From Pseudarthrobacter oxydans (GTDB lineage: Bacteria > Actinomycetota > Actinomycetes > Actinomycetales > Micrococcaceae): DNA of 64,000 nucleotides. The position numbers were made by a program, and so were the translations under genes. The stretch lies in NCBI RefSeq assembly GCF_030812335.1, contig NZ_JAUSSN010000009.1:182337-246336 (forward strand), in the 5' to 3' direction. Position 1 is the stretch's first letter; the number at the start of each line of letters is the position of its first letter. Of the stretch, positions 8,640-17,543 are shown piece after piece. The notes beneath the pieces are model-generated. The model searched no databases. It was not told the origin of the DNA and saw only the letters and a list, made by a program, of their open reading frames with translations.

Positions 8640-10556
8640 CTACGCATGGCAGTGGCCGCCGGCCGGCTGGGCGGAGGCCGGGACGTCCAGCACGGGGCTG
8701 CGGTCAAAGAAGCCGTCAGGCCGCAGCTTGAAGCCCACTGTGTCCACCGGCATGATGGGCCAGTCCTCGGTCCGGGGGAAATGGGTCAGCCCGAAAGTGT
8801 GCCAGACCACGATGTCCTGGCCGTCAATGTCCCGGTCCTGCGCGATATAGGCCGGCAGCCCCGCTCCCCCGGCATGCTGGTTCACGAAATCGCCGGTGGG
8901 GTAACGTTCGTCGTCGGCAAAGCGGGTCACCCAGAGGTCCTTGGTGGCGAATGCCGCCCGGCGGGCAATGGAGGATCCGGGATCCGCCAGCAGGGTGGGC
9001 TGGCCCTGGGCGTGGAGTTTGTAGCCCACAGCTTCGCCCAGCCGGTTCCGCGATTCGGGGTTCGAGATAACCCAGGTCCGCCCGCTGCGGGCGTCGGCCT
9101 CGCGGACGCCGTCCGATTCGCGGCTGAGCACGGTCCGTTTCCGCGAGAAGGCATTGCCGCGTTCGTTGCCCTCGCCCATCACCTGCCGGACCACGTCCTC
9201 TTCTTCAACGCGGTTGGTGAAGCCGTCGATGGCCATGTCCAGCCGTGCGCTGAAGAGGTGTTGGTGGAACGGGGCGCCCAGTCCCGGCGCCAGCTGGGAG
9301 ATGTTGTCCGAGCCGCCTTCGGGGTAGGCGCTGGTAAACACGACGCCGGTGGCCTTGGCCTCGAACTCGATGGTGCCGTCGAGGTAGAGGTACCAGTAGA
9401 ACCCGTAGTCGTAGTTCCCGATGGTGGTGAAGAACGAGATCACCAGGCGGCGGTTGCGCCGGGTGTACGTGATACCGGACCAGAGGTCGCTGTGCTTGGC
9501 CAGGATGCCCCAGTCTTCCTCGTGCATGCAGATGCCGTTGCGGATCTCGCGCGGCTTGCCGAAGGCATCACTGATCACCGGGCTGAGGTAGGTGATCTCC
9601 CCCAGGCAGTCACATCCCAGTTCCAGGGAGTTGGCGTACTGGCCCACGAGGTACTCGCCGGTGTCGAAGTAGTTCTGCCAGGAGCGGATCGGCGACGGGT
9701 CACCGTAGGGCACCACCATCTCGGCGATGGACGCCCGGTTGATGATCGGTCGCAGCCGGTCTCCGTCCTGGAAGGCGATATTGTGCAGGACGACGCCTTC
9801 CCGGACATCGAAGCCGACGTCGACGCTCCACTTTTCCCATTCCACGTGGTTCCCGTCGGTCACAGTGAAGCTGGGCCCTTCGGGCTGGGTGATGGTGATG
9901 GGCTTCTGCGTGGTCCGCAGCGGCCCGGTCAGCTCCGGATCGGTGTAGTTGCCGTGTTCGGCGGGCACCGGCACAACTCCGGTGTCCAGTACCTGGGTCA
10001 CCGTCTTGCTGACCACGTCGACGTAGGCCACGAGCCCGTCGACGGGGTGCGCCCAGGCGCTGTCCTCCGGGAACTCCTGCACGAACGCCAGCCCGCGGAG
10101 GATGCGGCGGCCCCTCTCCTCGGCGTACTCGAAGACACCGGCAGACAGCGGTGCGACCCTGACCTTCCCGGCGTCCAGGCCGCGCGCGGCCAGCGCCTTG
10201 AGCCACCGCTCATCCGTTGCCAGCAGTTCCTCGACCACCTCGAACTCTTCCTCCAGGACCGGAAGCTCGCCCACGACGGCGGTGTCCAGCTCAACGGCGG
10301 ACACCACCGCCTGGGCCGTCACGGAGACCGTGACGTCCGCCGGGCGGCCCCCGTCGACGTCGTGAATGAACACGCGGAAGCGGCGGTCTTCACGGTCCCC
10401 GGCGGCGTCGCGGGCCGGATCCAGCAGGCCCAGGTAGGCAATGCGCTTCTCCGGTCCCAGCAGGCCGGCGGCGAGCAGAACGCTCCGGACCTCGGCGATT
10501 TCGGCGCCCGTCGCCAGGCGGTACGGCGCAGCGGTGTCAGTAATTGGGGGCATCAT
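8640..10556 (-). CDS. Copper amine oxidase, phenylethylamine/tyramine type
   Basis: It oxidatively deaminates primary aryl-alkyl amines to aldehydes, releasing ammonia and hydrogen peroxide. At 638 residues it has the length of Arthrobacter globiformis phenylethylamine oxidase and, from memory, very close similarity throughout. Visible active-site elements are Tyr382 in [12 protein letters not shown] (precursor of the topaquinone cofactor), the catalytic Asp in [13 protein letters not shown] near residue 298, and the copper ligands in APFHQHLF and [14 protein letters not shown]. No export signal is seen. ATG 10556 is used because an AAGG box sits 7 bases upstream and the start gives the family length. 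A TetR gene is divergent, and the aldehyde dehydrogenase and APC permease nearby complete an amine pathway. Confidence 0.95.
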   Translation of the reverse strand: MMPPITDTAAPYRLATGAEIAEVRSVLLAAGLLGPEKRIAYLGLLDPARDAAGDREDRRFRVFIHDVDGGRPADVTVSVTAQAVVSAVELDTAVVGELPVLEEEFEVVEELLATDERWLKALAARGLDAGKVRVAPLSAGVFEYAEERGRRILRGLAFVQEFPEDSAWAHPVDGLVAYVDVVSKTVTQVLDTGVVPVPAEHGNYTDPELTGPLRTTQKPITITQPEGPSFTVTDGNHVEWEKWSVDVGFDVREGVVLHNIAFQDGDRLRPIINRASIAEMVVPYGDPSPIRSWQNYFDTGEYLVGQYANSLELGCDCLGEITYLSPVISDAFGKPREIRNGICMHEEDWGILAKHSDLWSGITYTRRNRRLVISFFTTIGNYDYGFYWYLYLDGTIEFEAKATGVVFTSAYPEGGSDNISQLAPGLGAPFHQHLFSARLDMAIDGFTNRVEEEDVVRQVMGEGNERGNAFSRKRTVLSRESDGVREADARSGRTWVISNPESRNRLGEAVGYKLHAQGQPTLLADPGSSIARRAAFATKDLWVTRFADDERYPTGDFVNQHAGGAGLPAYIAQDRDIDGQDIVVWHTFGLTHFPRTEDWPIMPVDTVGFKLRPDGFFDRSPVLDVPASAQPAGGHCHA

Positions 10557-10678
10557 GGGGGCCTTCTGTCCGGGACCTTTGCGGGTCGGATGTTTATTTT
10601 CTATAGTTGTAGAGAATACCGATCCGTAAGATGTGCCACAAGAGTCGGCCACAAAATATTTTCCCGGGGAGCAGTTCC
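10557..10678. promoter_or_regulatory. Divergent promoter region, amine oxidase / TetR
   Basis: The 122-base gap is AT-richer than its neighbours. It holds an imperfect dyad TCTATAGTTGTAGAGA near 10596-10611 that overlaps a possible -10 element (TATAGT), and a direct repeat GCCACAA spaced by 12 bases near 10634-10655. TetR proteins usually bind such dyads between divergent genes, so this is the likely operator. No footprint evidence exists. Confidence 0.45.
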
Positions 10679-11320
10679 GTGCCAAAGATTGTTGATCATG
10701 ATGAGCGCCGCCTGGAACTCGTGGACGCGACGTGGCGGATCATTGCCCGGCTGGGCATCGAGGGTGCCACCATGCGCGAAATCGCCATCGAGGCAGGGTT
10801 CGCCAACGGCGCCCTCAAGCCCTACTTCCCCACCAAGGACGTCCTGCTGGCCTTTGCCTTCAACCATGTCTTCAACAGGACCAACGCGCGGGTGGCAGCG
10901 GTCACCGCCGGGAAATCAGGCCTGCCGGCCCTGCGGGACTTCTGCCGCGAGGTGCTCCCGCTCGATGAGGAGCGCGTCAACGAGGCGCGGATTGTGATCC
11001 CTTTCTGGCAGAAGGCGGTCAATGACGAGGAGAAATCCGCAATCCACCGCGCCTCGATGGACCAGTGGCACCACATGATCCTCGGATACCTCGGCCAGGC
11101 CAGGAAGAACGGCGACGTCACCACCTCGGTTCCAGATGACGCCATCGCCGGCCAGCTGCTGAACATGCTGCTGGGCGCGCAGATTACCGCCGCCCTTGCA
11201 CCCCCGGCGCCGACGGCGGAGGGACCCGCGGCCGACCGCCCCGCCGCGGGGCAGCCGCTCAGCGCGGCCCTCGTGGCCCAGCTGGAGGGCTACCTGGGCC
11301 TTCTTGGCCCGGCCCACTAA
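10679..11320 (+). CDS. TetR-family transcriptional regulator
   Basis: The 213-residue protein has an N-terminal TetR helix-turn-helix ([20 protein letters not shown], then [19 protein letters not shown]) and a helical ligand domain. The start is GTG 10679, with a GGGGAG box 7 bases upstream; the longer frame from ATG 10631 lacks one. It is divergent from the copper amine oxidase and is probably its local repressor, responding to amine or aldehyde, with autoregulation through the shared promoter region. The C-terminal quarter is Ala/Pro-rich ([18 protein letters not shown]), an unusual linker before the last helix. Confidence 0.88.
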   Translation: MPKIVDHDERRLELVDATWRIIARLGIEGATMREIAIEAGFANGALKPYFPTKDVLLAFAFNHVFNRTNARVAAVTAGKSGLPALRDFCREVLPLDEERVNEARIVIPFWQKAVNDEEKSAIHRASMDQWHHMILGYLGQARKNGDVTTSVPDDAIAGQLLNMLLGAQITAALAPPAPTAEGPAADRPAAGQPLSAALVAQLEGYLGLLGPAH

Positions 11321-11349
11321 TCTTTTTTCGCCGAGTGTCGAAAAAAGAT
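11320..11349. promoter_or_regulatory. Perfect 11-bp AT-rich inverted repeat
   Basis: ATCTTTTTTCG at 11320-11330 and CGAAAAAAGAT at 11339-11349 form a perfect inverted repeat with an 8-base centre, starting in the last base of the TetR stop codon. It lies 63 bases before the AraC-type regulator. It could be an operator for that promoter or a weak terminator for the TetR gene; the AT content of the arms favours a protein-binding site. Confidence 0.5.
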
Positions 11350-11411
11350 GACACCGGCGACCTCCGGCGCTAACCTGAAAGGACTGTGTCCCAGGACACA
11401 CCCCCAGGATT

Positions 11412-12392
11412 ATGACGGCGTCAGGATCTGCAATGGCCCCAGCTACAACCCACCGAGACTCCCAAGACGTCTCCACGAGCACGGCAACCTCCTTTGACCA
11501 CTGGAGGCACCTGGTCGCGGAGTCCTTTGTACCGCTCGTGGCCCAGACGGACCATCCGGACACGTTCAGCGGCCGCATGAGGTCCCGGCTGCTCGACCGC
11601 GTGTGCATCGTCGAGGTCACGGCATCCAGCCACGAGGTCCACCGCACGCCCGCACTGATTGCCCATTCCGGCCAGCGCTACTTTAAACTCAACCTCCAGC
11701 TCCACGGAACCGGGCTCCTCATCCAGGACAACCGCGAAGCCGTGCTGCGCCCGGGGGACCTGGCGATCTATGACACCGACCGGCCGTACACCCTGGCGTT
11801 CGAGGGGCAGGCCCGCGTAATGGTCGTGATGTTCCCCTGCGATGCCCTGTCGCTGCCGCCCGAATGCGTGGGGCAGCTCTCGGCCGTGCGGATGGCCGCA
11901 GGCGGCAGCCTGACCGGCATCGTCGGGCCGTTCATTGCCCGGCTCGCGGAAAACCTGGACGTCCTGAACGGCCCCAGCGGTTCCCGGCTGACCACCAACA
12001 CCCTCGACCTCGTGTCCACGATGCTGCATGCAGAACTGTCCATGACTCCGGACCGGATGAAGCCGCAGGCGCTCCTTGCCACCTCCGTCCGCGAGTACAT
12101 CGAGGCGCATCTCTCTGACCCCGCGCTGTCCCCCGCCTCAATTGCCGCGGCCCATTTCATCTCCACCCGCCATCTGCACAACGTCTTTCACGAATCAGGA
12201 GCCACCGTTTCCGGCTGGATCCGGACCCAGCGGCTGGAACGGACCCGGCGGGACCTGCGGGATCCGCTGCATGCCGGGGACTCTGTGGGCACGGTCGCCG
12301 CCCGGTGGGGATTCCTGGACGCGGCGCACTTCAGCCGCACGTTCCGGGATGCCTTCGGCCAGTCCCCCAGCGACTGGCGCCGCGGCGCCTGA
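11412..12392 (+). CDS. AraC-family transcriptional activator (FeaR-like)
   Basis: The 326-residue protein has an N-terminal AraC-binding-like sensor domain (FVPLVAQTDHPDTFSGRMR through GDLAIYDTDRPYTLAF) and a C-terminal pair of helix-turn-helix motifs, ending in VAARWGFLDAAHFSRTFRDA followed by FGQSPSDWRR, the AraC signature. Family knowledge: FeaR-type proteins activate tynA/feaB for phenylethylamine use in enterobacteria. Its position between the amine oxidase/TetR pair and the APC permease/aldehyde dehydrogenase pair supports the same role here, which is inference. ATG 11412 is used; ATG 11433 is a possible alternative. Confidence 0.88.
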   Translation: MTASGSAMAPATTHRDSQDVSTSTATSFDHWRHLVAESFVPLVAQTDHPDTFSGRMRSRLLDRVCIVEVTASSHEVHRTPALIAHSGQRYFKLNLQLHGTGLLIQDNREAVLRPGDLAIYDTDRPYTLAFEGQARVMVVMFPCDALSLPPECVGQLSAVRMAAGGSLTGIVGPFIARLAENLDVLNGPSGSRLTTNTLDLVSTMLHAELSMTPDRMKPQALLATSVREYIEAHLSDPALSPASIAAAHFISTRHLHNVFHESGATVSGWIRTQRLERTRRDLRDPLHAGDSVGTVAARWGFLDAAHFSRTFRDAFGQSPSDWRRGA

Positions 12393-12420
12393 GCGGCGCC
12401 TGCCTAGACCACTGCAACGC

Positions 12421-12458
12421 TGTAGCGCTGTAGCGCTGTAGCGCTGTAGCGCTGTAAC
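12421..12458. repeat. Tandem 8-bp repeat (TGTAGCGC x4)
   Basis: Four perfect copies of TGTAGCGC run from 12421 to 12452, followed by a partial copy TGTAAC. It sits directly against the long terminator stem at 12457. Such short arrays usually arise by slippage; a length polymorphism between strains would be expected. Confidence 0.8.
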
Positions 12459-12507
12459 GACGGGAGGGTGCGGTTCCGGAATATCCGGAACCGCACCCTC
12501 CCGTCGT
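12457..12507. terminator. Perfect 24-bp hairpin between convergent genes
   Basis: Left arm 12457-12480 and right arm 12484-12507 are exact reverse complements around the three-base loop ATA. It lies between the end of the AraC gene (plus strand) and the end of the APC permease gene (minus strand), so it should stop transcription from both sides. There is no T-tract, as is common in high-GC actinobacteria. Confidence 0.8.
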
Positions 12508-12557
12508 CGTCCTGGCCCGTCGTTGTCCTGGCGCCCGGCTACCCGCGCAGTGATGGC

Positions 12558-14039
12558 CTAACCGGCGAACTCCGCCACTTTGGCCCGGTCTCCGCCCCGG
12601 CTCAGGACCCGGACCTCCACCAGCAGGCCGGCCAGAAACACCGCGGGGACGGCCGCCAGGAGCGCCACGGCCGTTTCGGCGCTGCCGCCGATCAGGGACG
12701 TGAAGTTGCTGACCACCAGGTAGAGCACCCAGGCCAGGAGGACGGTGGCCAGCACCGGCGCCACGAGCGTCTGCCAGTACTGCCCGGAGACCCGTTCGCG
12801 CCGGAAGTACACGACGACGGCAAGGGAGGACAGCATGTACAGCACCAGCAGTGCCGCAACGGCCAGCCCGCTGAACCAGGAGAAGAGGGTCAGGACCGGG
12901 TCCAGGGCGAGCAGCGCGAAGGGCGCCACCAGCAGCAGGGCGATGCCGGTCTGGATCCGGGCTGCCACCGCCGGTGCCCGGTGCGCGTTGGTCCGTGCGA
13001 CGATGCCGGGCAGGGAACCGCGGAGCGCCAGCGAATGCAGGTAACGGTTGATGCCGTTGTGGAAGGCAATGATGCCGGCCAGCAGGGACGTCACGAGCAG
13101 AATGCCGGTGGTGACCCCTGCCCACGGCCCGAACAGTTCCACCATGGGCGTGAGCACGAACGCCGTGGAGTCGCCGGACTCCAGGGCCGCCCCCGCCGCC
13201 CCGACGACCTGCGACGGGCCGTAATAGCTGACCAGCATCCAGGAAATGAAGGAGAAAAAGACGGCGATGACGCCCACGGACAGGTAGGTGGCCCGGGCCA
13301 CGGTCCGCCGCGCGTCCTTGGCCTCAGCCGAATAGATGGCGGTGGATTCGAATCCGAACATGGAAGCCACGGCGAACATGATGGCCACGCCGGGGGCGCC
13401 GCTGGCGATCGCCTCGGGTGAGAAGGACGCGGCAATGCTGAGCCCTTCCGGTCCCCCGCCCCGGAACAGCACAGTCAGCCCGAACATCAGCAGGATCGCG
13501 ACCTCCAGGCCAACGAGAACTGCCAGGACCCGGGCGCCGAGTTCGATGTTCAGGGAACCCAGGACCTGCACGCCGGCCATGGTCACCACAGCCAGCACAC
13601 ACCAGGGGACGCTGATGCCGGCACTGCCGAGGAGGCCGGAAAATGCCGCGCCGTAGAGGCCGTACATGGCAGCCTGCACGGTGCTGTAGGCCAGCAGCGC
13701 CAGCCACGCGGCGCCGGCGCCGATCTTCCGCCCGAACGCCGCCGTGACGTAGGCGTAGAAGGCGCCGTTGGCCTGGATCTTCCGGCTCATGGCAACGAAA
13801 CCCACCGCGAAAATCACGATGACGATGCCGACCACCAGATAGGCGCCGGGCGCTCCGGGGCCATTACCGAGCGCTGCGGCCAGCGGGGACGCCCCGACGA
13901 TGCCGGTCAGCGGCGCCTGAGCGGAAAGAACAAAGAACAGAATGCCCATGACACCGACGCTGCCGGCGCGGAGGGCAGTGGAGTGCTCGTGCCGGGGAGT
14001 GGTTTCTGCGGTCCGGGGCTCGGATTTTGAAATACTCAT
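12558..14039 (-). CDS. APC-superfamily amine/amino acid permease
   Basis: The 493-residue protein has twelve membrane segments. The unwound-helix region is visible as LSAQAPLTGIVGASPLAAALG near residues 35-60, and YGAAFSGLLG and NGINRYLHSLALRGSLPG fit amino acid-polyamine-organocation permeases. The start at ATG 14039 has an AGAAGGATC box. It is divergent from the aldehyde dehydrogenase, and with the amine oxidase cluster next to it the likely substrate is phenylethylamine or tyramine; this is inference from context. Confidence 0.88.
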   Translation of the reverse strand: MSISKSEPRTAETTPRHEHSTALRAGSVGVMGILFFVLSAQAPLTGIVGASPLAAALGNGPGAPGAYLVVGIVIVIFAVGFVAMSRKIQANGAFYAYVTAAFGRKIGAGAAWLALLAYSTVQAAMYGLYGAAFSGLLGSAGISVPWCVLAVVTMAGVQVLGSLNIELGARVLAVLVGLEVAILLMFGLTVLFRGGGPEGLSIAASFSPEAIASGAPGVAIMFAVASMFGFESTAIYSAEAKDARRTVARATYLSVGVIAVFFSFISWMLVSYYGPSQVVGAAGAALESGDSTAFVLTPMVELFGPWAGVTTGILLVTSLLAGIIAFHNGINRYLHSLALRGSLPGIVARTNAHRAPAVAARIQTGIALLLVAPFALLALDPVLTLFSWFSGLAVAALLVLYMLSSLAVVVYFRRERVSGQYWQTLVAPVLATVLLAWVLYLVVSNFTSLIGGSAETAVALLAAVPAVFLAGLLVEVRVLSRGGDRAKVAEFAG

Positions 14040-14369
14040 TTGATCCTTCTTAACGGTCATGAGTGCTGGGTCAGTGGTGCCTGGCACCGTGCAAACCAGC
14101 ATGGCAGCGGCACCGTGTCCGGCTTTTGTCGATCAGTGACCGTTTGTTGTAGCTGAGCGCAGCGACGCCTTTCCGCACCGATCCGTGTGTCCCCTGTTGG
14201 CGTGTTTCCCCTGTTGAACCTTGCTGCCATCGTTCGCTGGTCGTCAAGAGTCGTTCCCGCAGAGACAAGCCACCGGGCTTCCGGCGGAGGACGCTTGGAG
14301 CAGCGTCTTCAGGCCGCAGGGCCGGGACGGATCACCAGCAGCGCCTTAACTACTCGAAGTGGAGTACCG
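14040..14369. promoter_or_regulatory. Divergent control region, APC permease / aldehyde dehydrogenase
   Basis: This 330-base gap holds no gene. It contains a dyad GGTGCC-T-GGCACC at 14076-14088, a direct repeat GGCACCGTG at 14083-14091 and 14109-14117, and a second direct repeat CCCCTGTTG at 14191-14199 and 14208-14216 (17-base period). Direct repeats of this size are typical AraC-family sites, so the second pair is a candidate binding site for the FeaR-like regulator at 11412. The assignment is inferred. Confidence 0.45.
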
Positions 14370-15779
14370 ATGGAAACCTACGATGCCCTTCTCGCCGCCA
14401 TCACGCCGTCGTCCGGCCCGACCCGCACGATTCTTGACCCGGCCACGGGCGAGCCCGTGGGGGAAGCACCGGTTCATGACGTGGCGGATCTGGAGAACGC
14501 CATCACCGCCGCCGCCGCCGCGCAGCCGGCCTGGGCCGCGCTGGGTCACGACGCCCGCAGCGCCGCACTGCTCAGGGCCGCCGACGCCGTCGATCGTTCC
14601 GCCGAGGAACTCTCCCGGCTCCTCTCCCGCGAGCAGGGCAAGCCGCTGAACGGCCCCAACGCCCGCTTCGAAGTCGGCGCCTGCTCGGCCTGGCTCCGTG
14701 CCACGGCCACCACCGGGCTGGAACCGGAGACCGTGGTCGACGACGGCGAGACGCACGCCGTCGTCAGCTACCGCCCGATCGGCGTCGTCGGTGCGATCGG
14801 GCCGTGGAACTGGCCCATGATGATCAGCGTCTGGCAAATCGCCCCCGCCCTGCGGATGGGCAACGCCGTGGTCGTCAAACCCTCCGAGTACACCCCGCTC
14901 AGCGTCCTGGCGCTGGTCAGCGTCCTGAACCAGGAACTGCCGGAAGGCCTTCTGTCCGTCGTGTCCGGCGGACGCGAGGTCGGCGCACGTCTGGCCGAGC
15001 ACCCCGCCATCGGAAAAATCATGTTCACCGGCTCCACCGCCACCGGCAAGGCGATCATCCAATCCTCCGCCGACACCGTCAAACGGCTCACCCTCGAACT
15101 CGGCGGCAACGACGCCGGCATCGTCCTCCCCGACGCCGACCCGAAGTCGATCGCGGAAGGCCTGTTCTGGGGTGCCTTCATCAACACCGGGCAGACCTGC
15201 GCGGCGCTCAAGAGGCTGTACGTCCACGACGACATCTACGATGCGGTCTGCACGGAACTCGCCGCCGTCGCCGAGGCCATGCCGATGGGCGTCGGACTTG
15301 ACGAGGTGAACGTCCTCGGCCCGCTGCAGAACAGGCAGCAGTTCGACACCGTGGCCCGGCTCGTCGATGCGGCGCGCGACTCCGGCGCCCGGATCCTGCT
15401 GGGAGGCAACCCGGAGGCAGACCAGCCGGGCTACTTCTACCCCACCACGCTCGTGGCCGACATCGACAATGACAGCCCCCTCGTCGCCGAGGAACAGTTC
15501 GGCCCGGCCCTGCCCATCATCCGCTACAGCACCGTCGATGAGGCCGTGGCCATGGCGAACGCCCTCGACGTCGGCCTGGGCGCCTCCGTCTGGTCAGCAG
15601 ACCCGGCCGCGGCCCGTGCGGTGGCAGCCCGGATCGAAGCCGGAACAGTATGGATCAACAAACACGGGGCCGTGGACCCGCGCGTTCCCTTCGGCGGGGC
15701 CAAACAGTCCGGCTATGGACTCGAGTTCGGCGTCGAAGGCCTCAAGGCCCTCGGTGTCCCGCAGGTGATCAACGGCTGA
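14370..15779 (+). CDS. NAD(P)-dependent aldehyde dehydrogenase
   Basis: The 469-residue protein has the family's catalytic Cys277 in TGQTCAA, the general base Glu243 in LELGGND, the IGPWNWPMM motif near residue 145 and the EEQFGPALP loop near 375. It would oxidise the aldehyde made by the copper amine oxidase (phenylacetaldehyde or 4-hydroxyphenylacetaldehyde) to the acid, as FeaB does. The start ATG 14370 has GGAG 6 bases upstream and yields the normal family length; a longer frame from 14187 would add 61 atypical residues. It is divergent from the APC permease and ends at a strong hairpin. Confidence 0.93.
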   Translation: METYDALLAAITPSSGPTRTILDPATGEPVGEAPVHDVADLENAITAAAAAQPAWAALGHDARSAALLRAADAVDRSAEELSRLLSREQGKPLNGPNARFEVGACSAWLRATATTGLEPETVVDDGETHAVVSYRPIGVVGAIGPWNWPMMISVWQIAPALRMGNAVVVKPSEYTPLSVLALVSVLNQELPEGLLSVVSGGREVGARLAEHPAIGKIMFTGSTATGKAIIQSSADTVKRLTLELGGNDAGIVLPDADPKSIAEGLFWGAFINTGQTCAALKRLYVHDDIYDAVCTELAAVAEAMPMGVGLDEVNVLGPLQNRQQFDTVARLVDAARDSGARILLGGNPEADQPGYFYPTTLVADIDNDSPLVAEEQFGPALPIIRYSTVDEAVAMANALDVGLGASVWSADPAAARAVAARIEAGTVWINKHGAVDPRVPFGGAKQSGYGLEFGVEGLKALGVPQVING

Positions 15780-15798
15780 GGGTCCAGCAGCGGGGCAC

Positions 15799-15844
15799 CA
15801 TGGTAGAGGGGCCGGCGCCGACGGGCGCCGGCCCCTCTACCATG
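15799..15844. terminator. 21-bp hairpin terminator between convergent genes
   Basis: Arms 15799-15819 and 15824-15844 are perfect complements around a four-base loop (GACG). It follows the aldehyde dehydrogenase stop by about 20 bases and precedes the end of the opposite-strand APC permease, so it probably works in both directions. Confidence 0.8.
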
Positions 15845-15907
15845 AGACAGCCCCGCCATTGCGGACCTCGGATAATTTCCTGAACCTGGCGATCCGAAAC
15901 GTGGAGG

Positions 15908-17377
15908 CTACCCGTCCTTGCCGATGTTCTGGATGCCGACAGGTTCGCCCGGCCGGGTGTTGGTCCGCTTCGTGATCAGCCACGTGATGAACCACAGCAC
16001 GACGCCGATCGCCATCAGCCCCCCGGCGATCTGGTACTGAATGACGGGCCGGCCGACCCATGGACCGGCGAGGAAGGCACACAGCAGGGCAGCGACGAGC
16101 GGTAGCTGCCCGGGCGAGGTGAAGAACACCTTGCGGTGGGGGTCCCTCTTGCGGCGGAGCACCAGGCAGGCCACATTCACCACGGTGAAGACGCACAGCA
16201 GCAGGAACGCAGTTGTGCCGGAGAGGTTCGCGACGACGTTGCTGTCCGGGTCACTGGTGACGTACAGGATCAGCCCCAGCGCGAGGACGGTCGAGAAAAC
16301 GATCCCGGCCCACGGCGTACGGCGCCCCGGGAGGACCTTTCCCAGCGCTCGCGGCAGGACGTCCTGGCGGGCCATGCCGTAGATCAGGCGGCTGGCCATC
16401 AACATGTTGATCAAGGCGGTGTTGGCGACTGCGAAGACCGCGAGGAATGGAAAGACCTGGTCGATCGGGAAGTCCGGTGAGCCCTTGCCTACCACCTCTA
16501 GGAGCGCGGCGCCCTCGGCCTCCCTGATCCCTTCGAGTTCGGTGGGCGTGAGCACGGTCACCACGGACACGGCCACCAGCATGTAGAGGATCACCGCGAT
16601 GCCGAGACCCGTCAGCATGGTCCGGGGGAAGATCCGCTCGGGATTCTGGGTCTCCTCGACCATGTTCACCGAGTCCTCGAAACCGACCATTGCGAAGAAC
16701 GCGATGGAGGTGGCGGCGGTGACGGCCAGGAACAACCCCTTGTCCTGGGAGTCGGTGAAGACGGTGATCTCCGCAAGGTTCCCGGTCCCCTGGGCCATCA
16801 CGTAGAAACCGACGCCGATCACGATGCACAGGGCGGTCATCTCGACCAGGGTCAGGACCACATTGAACTTCACGCTCTCGCCCACGCCGCGCAGGTTGAT
16901 CGCCGCCAGCAGCAGCATGAAGCCCATCGCAACGGCCGTGATCGCTCCCTGTCCGGGCATGGCCATCCAGCCGTTGACCTCAAAACCCCCAAAGAGGTTC
17001 TGGGCGAGGACGTTCGCGGATGTCGAGGCGCTCGTGATGCCGGAGCAGACGACGGCGAACGCCACCAGGAAGGTCACGAAGTGGATACCGAACGCCTTGT
17101 GCGTGTACAGCGCCGCACCGGCTGCCTGGGGGTACTGCGTGACCAGCTCAAGGTAGGAGAAAGCGGTCAGCGTCGCGACCATGAACGCGAGCAGAAACGG
17201 CAGCCACACGAGACCGCCGACCGTGCCGGCCATGGTTCCGGTGACGGCGTACACACCGGCGCCGAGAATGTCACCGACGATGAACAGCAGCAGGAGCTTC
17301 GGTCCCAGGACCCGCTTGAGTTCGGGCGGGTTGCCTTCGGGAGTTGCGTCGAACACTTTGTCTTCAGTTGTGCTCAT
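15908..17377 (-). CDS. APC-family amino acid permease
   Basis: The 489-residue protein has twelve or more membrane helices and the APC signature near the N terminus (LFIVGDILGAGVYAVTGTMA), then TAFSYLELVTQYPQAAGAA and FFAMVGFEDSVNMVEETQNP, the consensus loop of amino acid permeases. The start ATG 17377 follows GGAGGTC. It is not closely similar to the permease at 12558 and is not adjacent to a catabolic gene, so its substrate is unknown. It converges with the aldehyde dehydrogenase. Confidence 0.9.
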   Translation of the reverse strand: MSTTEDKVFDATPEGNPPELKRVLGPKLLLLFIVGDILGAGVYAVTGTMAGTVGGLVWLPFLLAFMVATLTAFSYLELVTQYPQAAGAALYTHKAFGIHFVTFLVAFAVVCSGITSASTSANVLAQNLFGGFEVNGWMAMPGQGAITAVAMGFMLLLAAINLRGVGESVKFNVVLTLVEMTALCIVIGVGFYVMAQGTGNLAEITVFTDSQDKGLFLAVTAATSIAFFAMVGFEDSVNMVEETQNPERIFPRTMLTGLGIAVILYMLVAVSVVTVLTPTELEGIREAEGAALLEVVGKGSPDFPIDQVFPFLAVFAVANTALINMLMASRLIYGMARQDVLPRALGKVLPGRRTPWAGIVFSTVLALGLILYVTSDPDSNVVANLSGTTAFLLLCVFTVVNVACLVLRRKRDPHRKVFFTSPGQLPLVAALLCAFLAGPWVGRPVIQYQIAGGLMAIGVVLWFITWLITKRTNTRPGEPVGIQNIGKDG

Positions 17378-17543
17378 GCTGACCTCCACAACAGGTACGC
17401 GGCTCCCGGATGGGCCGCGGCCGGACTCCCGATCTCGATGTGACCTACTTCACCTTGGCCTTGTCACGTCTGTTTGGCAACAGTCAGGGCGGAGTGCCGC
17501 GGAGTCCCGTTCCGTCGCTGCGTTTCAGGAGTGCAGCTTCCCC

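Noticed and set aside
8646..10997. Very long open frame on the plus strand across the amine oxidase gene
   Set aside because: It is the antisense shadow of a strongly supported 638-residue oxidase; high GC gives long stop-free antisense frames and the translation is Gly/Arg/Val-rich without domains.
12421..12458. CRISPR-like array
   Set aside because: The unit is only 8 bases with no spacers; it is a simple tandem repeat.
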